Part shown: positions 59,298 through 64,000 of the stretch, piece after piece
How positions within the stretch are numbered: the stretch's first letter is position 1
Layout of the letters: each line of letters begins with the position of its first letter
Assembly (NCBI RefSeq): GCF_002087235.1
Contig: NZ_MUIO01000040.1
Span: forward strand, 1-64,000
Direction: 5' to 3'
Source of the DNA: Pseudomonas floridensis
GTDB lineage: Bacteria; Pseudomonadota; Gammaproteobacteria; Pseudomonadales; Pseudomonadaceae
DNA: 64,000 nt
Translations under genes and position numbers: made by a program
The notes under the pieces: generated by a model
Seen by the model: only the letters and a program-made list of their open reading frames with translations
Database searches by the model: none
What the model was told of the DNA's origin: nothing

Positions 59298-59645
59298 CTA
59301 GGCCAGATGATCCAGTCCGGCCAGGATCAGCTCATGACGCCGGATCTCGTCCAGGTTGGTCACCGAGTCCGGTGCATCACTCACCGCGTGCCACACAACG
59401 AAATCCCGCTGGATATCCAGGAACAGAAAGTAGTTGTTGAACCGTTCTGCTTCGGAAAACCTCAGTTGCAATGCTTCACGCAGTTGCTCGGGACGCAGTG
59501 CCCGACCTTCGATGTGCAGCGCGATACCCCAATCGTGATACTCACGACGGCTGACGAACGCAACCCCGTTGGCCACGGGCCATACGGCAGGGTTTTGAGC
59601 GGCGACCTGTGTATAGAACGCCACTTTTTCCGTTACCTCTATCAT
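59298..59645 (-). CDS. hrpV: HrpV, anti-activator of the hrp regulon
   Basis: HrpV binds the enhancer-binding protein HrpS and lowers hrpL transcription; HrpG relieves this. The 115-residue acidic soluble protein (MIEVTEKVAFYTQVAA; ending ELILAGLDHLA) has the P. syringae length. It is last in the hrpF-hrpG-hrcC-hrpT-hrpV operon, 2 bases after hrpT. hrpR/hrpS themselves are outside this window. Confidence 0.93.
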   Translation of the reverse strand: MIEVTEKVAFYTQVAAQNPAVWPVANGVAFVSRREYHDWGIALHIEGRALRPEQLREALQLRFSEAERFNNYFLFLDIQRDFVVWHAVSDAPDSVTNLDEIRRHELILAGLDHLA

Positions 59646-59647
59646 TT

Positions 59648-59851
59648 CTAATCCTTTAACTGCACAACGGTATAGTCCTGTTCGTGATCACTATCATCCA
59701 CACCTTGACGCATGTCTGGCGGCCACCAGATCACCAGCTCACGGTTGCTGGAGTCAGGTCGTTTGCAGGCATATCCCTTGCAGCCATTGGTCGTGCACCC
59801 TGCCAGGGTTGCGAGCAGAACGAGCAATATGACAATGCTACGGCTCTTCAT
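59648..59851 (-). CDS. hrpT: HrpT, pilotin-like lipoprotein
   Basis: The 67-residue protein is a lipoprotein (MKSRSIVILLVLLATLAGC, lipobox Cys19), with two more cysteines (NGCKGYACKR) that could form a disulfide. Its C-terminal half is acidic. It is required for outer-membrane insertion or stability of the HrcC secretin. The start overlaps the hrcC stop by 4 bases. Confidence 0.92.
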   Translation of the reverse strand: MKSRSIVILLVLLATLAGCTTNGCKGYACKRPDSSNRELVIWWPPDMRQGVDDSDHEQDYTVVQLKD

Positions 59852-61938
59852 GGTGCGGCTCTCCTAAGCAGCGAAGGTCTACTTTCCTTGGCCATTTTCG
59901 ATATCTGAGGCTGGCGCACAGCGATGTACACCTCGCTCTCTTCGCCCGGCTGTACCCACGCGTGAGGCCAGGCTGTCACGCCGATCACCCAGCGACCGCC
60001 GCATCGGCTTTCATCGATACGTACCGGCTTGTCGGTGTTGTTGTGTGCTACGACCACTGCAACCCCCCAACCTTTCTGGACGAACCACTGCGAGCGCGTC
60101 TGATCTAGCGTCAGCCCCTCGCCAGGATCGCACAGGCTGTCGGTTTCGAACGGCATCGCTTCGCCCGTACGCATGCCGGCCGGCGCAACGCCGTCGACCA
60201 TTTGAGTGAAGACATTCTGCACATCGTTACGGGTGGGCAGGTCGCCACCGTCACGACGCTCCTTAATGGTTTTCATCTGGGCATCGATATCGTGCGGATT
60301 TCCGTTTTGCACATAGCGCGCCGGGTTTACCTGATCGCCGATCAATCGCGGCGTAAGGATGAATAAACGCTCACGGTGATTGATTTCACGGCTGCGCGAC
60401 TGGAAAAGCAGCTTGCCGATGTAGGGAATGTCGCCCAGCAGCGGGATCTTGTGAACCTTATCGTTGGCCTCAAGCCCATGAAATCCGCCGACGACCAATG
60501 AACCATGCTCGGCAATCACCGCTTGGGTACTGACGTTGCCTTTGCGAACGCTAGGCTGGTCGGCGTTGATGTCTGACACGTCGATCTGACCGTCCTCGAT
60601 GTCGACAATCAGTTGCACCTGAGGTTTGCCGTCGTGATCCAGTGAACGCGGGATGACCTGCAGACTGGTCCCGGCCGTGATGGGCTCGATATTGGCCACA
60701 CGCTCGGACGTCGCGGTAATGTATTCCGTACGACTGAAGTCGATCACGGCAGGCTGGTTCTCGAGCGTCAGAATCGAGGGGTTCCCGATCACCGAAGCCG
60801 AACCGTTACCTTCCAGGGCATGCAGTTCGGCAGAAAACTTGCCGGCATTCTGGATAAACAGTGTCGACGTCGTGCCTGCGTCAAACATATTGAAGCCGCC
60901 TGATTTGAAGTTCCAGCGGCTTGCCAGCTCCGCCAGCTCATTACGGTCGATATCCAGAATCACCGCATCGATTTCGATCAGGTTGCGTGGAACGTCCAGC
61001 TCTTTGATCAGCTTTTCATACATCGCCTTGCGATCGGGCAAGTCGTAGATCAAAACGGCGTTGTTACGAACGTCGGCACTGACACGAATGTTCGAACGGC
61101 CTCCAGACTTGCCTTTTCCAGGCTTCTTGCTGCCGTAGCTCAAGACCCGGTCCAGGCCTTGCTGCAGAGCGCCGGTGTCGATGCCGTTGGCATTCAGGTT
61201 GTAAGGCACACTCGGTTCACTCGAGCCGCCACCCTCTTCAAATCCGCCGTTCGAGCGACTGTGACCCAACAGGTTGATCCCGCTGAGGGAGTCGCCACGA
61301 GAGCGGGTATCCAGAAGCTCCTGAAGGATGCTGGCAACACCGGCGACTGACAGTTCCTGATCGCGATACCGAATCGTGCGATCCGCCGCGTTGGCGTACT
61401 TGAGGGGAAATACGACAACGTCCTGCTTTTCGCCTTTATCCGGTGAGTCGACTTTCTTGCTGTAGTCGCGAACAAAGTCGACATACTTCGCCGGACCGCG
61501 AACCAGCACGACGCCTTCGTTGGGCAACGCGCCCCATCCAAAGCGTTTGTCCAGAAGCCCCACATCGGTCAACGCTGTCTGCAAGTCGTCCACGGCATCG
61601 GAGGACACTTCGATGCGTGCCGAGGTGTGCTCACTGGCCGGGCTTACATACAGGGTGTCGTTATAGACGAACCACTGAAAGTGATACTCCTGAGCCAGTC
61701 GATCGAGAAACTCTTCGGGGTTCTGGGCACGGATACGGCCGTCGAGCTTTCCCGAGATGGGCGCCATGTCCAGTGCCATCCCGAACTCTTTGGCGAAATC
61801 GCTGAGCGCCGTACTCAGTTCAGTCTCCCGGGCATCATAGGCGTAGGCCGTGTGCTTCCAGGATTCAGGCGTGACCGCCCATGTCGCAGGAATCACCCCG
61901 ATCAACAATAAAGGCAACCACATCAAAGCCTTGCGCAT
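59848..61938 (-). CDS. hrcC: HrcC, outer-membrane secretin (SctC)
   Basis: HrcC forms the outer-membrane ring through which the Hrp pilus passes. The 696-residue protein has a signal peptide (MRKALMWLPLLLIGVIPATWAV), N-domains (residues 30-280), a disordered linker with GGG and KKPGKGKSGG (about 235-285), and the secretin domain (about 385-560) containing VIPRSLDHDGKPQVQLIVDIEDG and VVGGFHGLEANDKVHKIPLLGDIPYIGKLLFQS. It has no pilotin-binding C-terminal hydrophobic tail but an extended C domain. Confidence 0.96.
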   Translation of the reverse strand: MRKALMWLPLLLIGVIPATWAVTPESWKHTAYAYDARETELSTALSDFAKEFGMALDMAPISGKLDGRIRAQNPEEFLDRLAQEYHFQWFVYNDTLYVSPASEHTSARIEVSSDAVDDLQTALTDVGLLDKRFGWGALPNEGVVLVRGPAKYVDFVRDYSKKVDSPDKGEKQDVVVFPLKYANAADRTIRYRDQELSVAGVASILQELLDTRSRGDSLSGINLLGHSRSNGGFEEGGGSSEPSVPYNLNANGIDTGALQQGLDRVLSYGSKKPGKGKSGGRSNIRVSADVRNNAVLIYDLPDRKAMYEKLIKELDVPRNLIEIDAVILDIDRNELAELASRWNFKSGGFNMFDAGTTSTLFIQNAGKFSAELHALEGNGSASVIGNPSILTLENQPAVIDFSRTEYITATSERVANIEPITAGTSLQVIPRSLDHDGKPQVQLIVDIEDGQIDVSDINADQPSVRKGNVSTQAVIAEHGSLVVGGFHGLEANDKVHKIPLLGDIPYIGKLLFQSRSREINHRERLFILTPRLIGDQVNPARYVQNGNPHDIDAQMKTIKERRDGGDLPTRNDVQNVFTQMVDGVAPAGMRTGEAMPFETDSLCDPGEGLTLDQTRSQWFVQKGWGVAVVVAHNNTDKPVRIDESRCGGRWVIGVTAWPHAWVQPGEESEVYIAVRQPQISKMAKESRPSLLRRAAP

Positions 61939-61939
61939 T

Positions 61940-62380
61940 TCACACTCCCGGTTGCCGGTAATTGAGGGTCGTGCGTCCGGAGAAACCGGGCGCGGTATCG
62001 ACGATGGTGACGTGCATCAGGCTGAGCAAGGCCGCACGCTGATTGGCCAGACTTTCCAGACGTTCGAGCAGATCGTTGACGTTGCAGGGGTTGGGGATCC
62101 AGCTGACCAGGACCATGCAACGGGTCTGTGGATCAATGGCAAACGCGCCATCACAGGCGCACGCCAGACTCGCACCGCCGTGGCTGAGCAACGCCTCCAT
62201 ACGCTGGGGGTCGTTGGCATCGAATGGATCGAGCAACTCGATGCTGCAACGTACGCCGTCGCCAACCACTTCAAGACGTGCGTTGGCGTCGTCGACCCAG
62301 CAGTCCAGCGGCGTCACCGGCCGTTGGTCACACCATTGGCCAACGACCTGCGCGAAATCACTGAAATCCATCGATGACAT
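61940..62380 (-). CDS. hrpG: HrpG, type III secretion chaperone-like regulator
   Basis: In P. syringae HrpG binds HrpV and so frees HrpS to activate hrpL. The protein resembles class I T3SS chaperones: small (146 residues), acidic and alpha/beta, with no signal peptide. ATG 62380 overlaps the hrpF end by 23 bases; ATG 62371 (MDFSDFAQVV) is an alternative. It stops 1 base before hrcC. Confidence 0.9.
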   Translation of the reverse strand: MSSMDFSDFAQVVGQWCDQRPVTPLDCWVDDANARLEVVGDGVRCSIELLDPFDANDPQRMEALLSHGGASLACACDGAFAIDPQTRCMVLVSWIPNPCNVNDLLERLESLANQRAALLSLMHVTIVDTAPGFSGRTTLNYRQPGV

Positions 62381-62582
62381 TTTTGGTCAGCTTATAGCCG
62401 GCTTGCTGGCACTGGTCAGCGACGTTGGAAGCGACAGCGGCCTGTTGGCTCGCCTCACTGAAGGCGTCGATATCGTCTGCGGAAATAGGACCGTTACCGC
62501 TGCCCAGAGCGTCGTCCACGTCGGATAGTGCGTTCGTCAGCGTGTTGTCGAGGTTATTTTGCAGGGATTTGAAATTTATCAT
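62358..62582 (-). CDS. hrpF: HrpF, pilus-subunit chaperone-like protein
   Basis: The 74-residue acidic helical protein (MINFKSLQNNLDNTLTNAL...) has the P. syringae HrpF length. HrpF stabilises or helps export the HrpA pilin and interacts with HrpG. It is the first gene of the hrpF-hrpV (hrpC) operon, behind a good hrp box at 62612-62640. Confidence 0.92.
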   Translation of the reverse strand: MINFKSLQNNLDNTLTNALSDVDDALGSGNGPISADDIDAFSEASQQAAVASNVADQCQQAGYKLTKNVIDGFQ

Positions 62583-62611
62583 GTCCAGATGCTCCAGAAA
62601 GGTTCAGACCT

Positions 62612-62640
62612 TGAGTGGAGCAAACGACTGGAGCGGTTCC
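62612..62640 (-). promoter_or_regulatory. hrp box of the hrpF operon
   Basis: On the minus strand GGAACC (62635-62640), 16 bases, CCACTCA (62612-62618), 29 bases before hrpF. Exact HrpL consensus match, with the same spacing to the start as at hrpJ. Confidence 0.92.
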
Positions 62641-62661
62641 ATCATTGCCGCAAGAGTGTCT

Positions 62662-63243
62662 TCAGGTAGACGCATTGCAGCCCGTCAGACCATTGCGCAA
62701 CGTCACCCAGTCAATATCGAAGGCGCCATTGGCGTCACTCAGGCGCAGGCTTTCACGGGGCATCGAAGCATCACGCTTGAGCTGCCAGTGCTCGACGAAG
62801 CGGCTTTTTGTCAGCCATTCGGCGACGCTGTCGGCGATGTCCGGATGGACACTCAGCGTGGCGCCCACTTCGTTGAGCTGGCTTGCGGCCAGGTTGCGGC
62901 TAAGCGCCCGCGCACGCTCGGCGAGCGAAGTCTCGTCCAACAGCTGTTTCAGGGCGTCGGTCAACAGATGCTCCAGGCTTTCCATCACCTGTTGCTGCAA
63001 TACTTGACGCTGCGCCTGCAGCTCGGCCAGAAAAGCGTTGGCGGACGTCCAGAATTCAGCCAGCGCCTGCTGCTGACGGCGATCCGCTTCTTCCTGCTGT
63101 TGAGACAGCATCTGACGGGCCTGTACGTGTGCGTTGGCCAGGATGTCCTGAGCCAACAGGCTGTCAGCAATCGCCTCACGGCGCATGATCGGTTCAGGCA
63201 GCAGCGCAGCGTTCGTCAGAGCAATACTGCGTTTGGCGAGCAT
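62662..63243 (-). CDS. hrpE: HrpE, ATPase regulator (SctL/FliH family)
   Basis: HrpE is the FliH/YscL homologue that links the HrcN ATPase to the cytoplasmic ring. The 193-residue protein has an N-terminal acidic/aromatic HrcQ-binding region, a long coiled coil (about 45-95, RQMLSQQQEEADRRQQQALAEFW...LAELQAQRQVLQQQVMESL) and a C-terminal ATPase-binding domain. It is the last gene of the operon hrpA-hrpZ-hrpB-hrcJ-hrpD-hrpE, whose start is outside the window. Confidence 0.93.
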   Translation of the reverse strand: MLAKRSIALTNAALLPEPIMRREAIADSLLAQDILANAHVQARQMLSQQQEEADRRQQQALAEFWTSANAFLAELQAQRQVLQQQVMESLEHLLTDALKQLLDETSLAERARALSRNLAASQLNEVGATLSVHPDIADSVAEWLTKSRFVEHWQLKRDASMPRESLRLSDANGAFDIDWVTLRNGLTGCNAST

Positions 63244-63285
63244 GGGAAACTCCGGCGCGGATGATGTTTAGGGACGGGATGGTTT

Positions 63286-63816
63286 TCAAGTCGCCGTGAC
63301 ACGCCAAAGGATGGCTTGCCACAACGTCTGGAGCTTGTTGTCGGGCGCTTCGCAAGGCTGGTCATCGACCTCGCCTGGCGGCCATGCCAGACGCAACCGC
63401 GACCAATACTCACGGCCCAGCCAGGCGCCTAGCAGCAAACGCACATCCACCACCTCCGGCGCCAGCCAGACCCCAGGCCTCAGCGCTTTGGTCAACGCCC
63501 GACACCACTGCCCGTCGGGGCCTTCGGTTTCGGTTTGCGAAAAGCAGATCAATGTTGCCAGAACCAGCGCTTTGTCACGCTGCGAAGGCGTCAGTGCGAT
63601 CCAGCTTGCCAATGGCTCGAACGGCTCAGGCGGCTGGCTGGGCTGGATGCCAAGGCTACGCACGAACATGTTGTGGCGGCTGTTCATGATCGAGTGACAC
63701 GCCTGAATCGCCAGGCCGTGCTGCTCGGCGAACCTGAGCTGCCAGGCCGGATGCGCCCACTGCCAGGGATTGCACCACCAACGCGTCCAAACCTCTTCGA
63801 TGGCAGAACCGGTCAT
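63286..63816 (-). CDS. hrpD: HrpD, cytoplasmic-ring adaptor (SctK family)
   Basis: The 176-residue Trp- and His-rich soluble protein corresponds to the SctK/OrgA adaptor that attaches the HrcQ pods to the inner-membrane ring. The sequence is poorly conserved; the assignment rests on size and position between hrcJ and hrpE. The ATG at 63816 overlaps the hrcJ stop (ATGA), and the gap to hrpE is 42 bases. Confidence 0.9.
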   Translation of the reverse strand: MTGSAIEEVWTRWWCNPWQWAHPAWQLRFAEQHGLAIQACHSIMNSRHNMFVRSLGIQPSQPPEPFEPLASWIALTPSQRDKALVLATLICFSQTETEGPDGQWCRALTKALRPGVWLAPEVVDVRLLLGAWLGREYWSRLRLAWPPGEVDDQPCEAPDNKLQTLWQAILWRVTAT

Positions 63817-64000
63817 GTGCGTGCCGGCAGGTTCGAACGGTTACGGCCGCCCCCAAGCCCGATGGCGTTCAACGCGGTGGCTCGCCAGTCGGCACGCAGC
63901 AGCAGGACCACGACCAAGAGCACCAGTGCAGCGACCAGGGGAACCAGCCAAAGCATCAGGTTCCAGAACGGCAGATTGACGCTGTCGAGCTTGAATGGAC
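63813..64000 (-). CDS. hrcJ: HrcJ, inner-membrane ring lipoprotein (SctJ), C-terminal part only
   Basis: The window edge cuts the gene; the last 62 codons remain. They read (P)FKLDSVNLPFWNLM, then a transmembrane helix (about MLWLVPLVAALVLLVVVLLL), and a basic cytoplasmic tail ending NRSNLPART. This fits the C-terminal anchor of the YscJ/PrgK lipoprotein that forms the inner-membrane ring. The N-terminal lipobox and ring domains lie outside the window. Its stop overlaps hrpD. Confidence 0.92.
   Translation of the reverse strand, partial: PFKLDSVNLPFWNLMLWLVPLVAALVLLVVVLLLRADWRATALNAIGLGGGRNRSNLPART

Overview
The window is chromosomal DNA of a plant-associated Pseudomonas, almost certainly in the P. 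syringae species complex. The evidence is the gene order guaA-guaB-xseA-leuA, der-bamB-hisS-ispG-rodZ-pilW-rlmN-ndk, the isc operon, secDF-yajC-tgt-queA and tRNA-Leu(CAA), followed by the hrp/hrc type III secretion island at the classical queA/tRNA-Leu site. HrpL is clearly of the P. syringae type but differs from the well-known pathovar sequences at its N terminus. I cannot name the pathovar or species from sequence reading alone.

Layout. (1) Bases 1-3430 look like accessory DNA at the 3' end of guaA: the end of a small inverted-repeat element, two unknown small genes, a TetR regulator divergent from a thioredoxin-reductase-like flavoprotein, and a tyrosine-integrase gene reduced to about its first 30 codons next to guaA. 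(2) Bases 3430-40250 are core genome: purine synthesis (guaA, guaB), repair (xseA), leucine synthesis (leuA behind a candidate Leu-rich leader peptide), envelope assembly (bamB, yfgM-like, rodZ, pilW, secDF-yajC), translation and tRNA modification (hisS, der, rlmN, trmJ, tgt, queA), isoprenoid synthesis (ispG) and Fe-S assembly (iscR-iscS-iscU-iscA-hscB-hscA-fdx-iscX). Most of it is on the minus strand. (3) tRNA-Leu (40370-40454) opens the region that in P. syringae is the exchangeable effector locus. Here bases 40455-45225 hold a GlxA/AraC-type regulator cut by a ~120-bp inverted-repeat element, a Gly/Tyr-rich small protein, a tiny gene divergent from a retropepsin-like 'zinc protease', an ABM-domain protein, a lipoprotein and a frameshifted gene. 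I see no recognisable effector and no hrp box there. (4) Bases 45226-64000 carry the T3SS: hrpK and hrpL (minus), the long hrpJ-hrcV-hrpQ-hrcN-hrpO-hrpP-hrcQa-hrcQb-hrcR-hrcS-hrcT-hrcU block (plus), then convergent hrpF-hrpG-hrcC-hrpT-hrpV and the end of the hrcJ-hrpD-hrpE operon (minus). HrcJ is cut by the window edge.

How it works together. A sigma-54 promoter (48174-48189) drives hrpL. HrpL is the ECF sigma factor that reads three hrp boxes seen here: before hrpK, hrpJ and hrpF. The hrc genes encode the export gate (HrcR/S/T/U/V), ATPase complex (HrcN, HrpE, HrpO), cytoplasmic ring (HrcQa/HrcQb, HrpD), membrane rings (HrcJ, HrpQ, HrcC with HrpT) and control proteins (HrpJ, HrpP, HrpV, HrpG).

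No unambiguously new system is present. The observations most worth checking are the decayed island at guaA, the element pair at position 1 and 41125-41248 that truncates a regulator, the effector-free cargo between tRNA-Leu and hrpK, the leuA leader peptide, the hairpin cluster between bamB and der, and a structured 5' UTR at 12772-12891.
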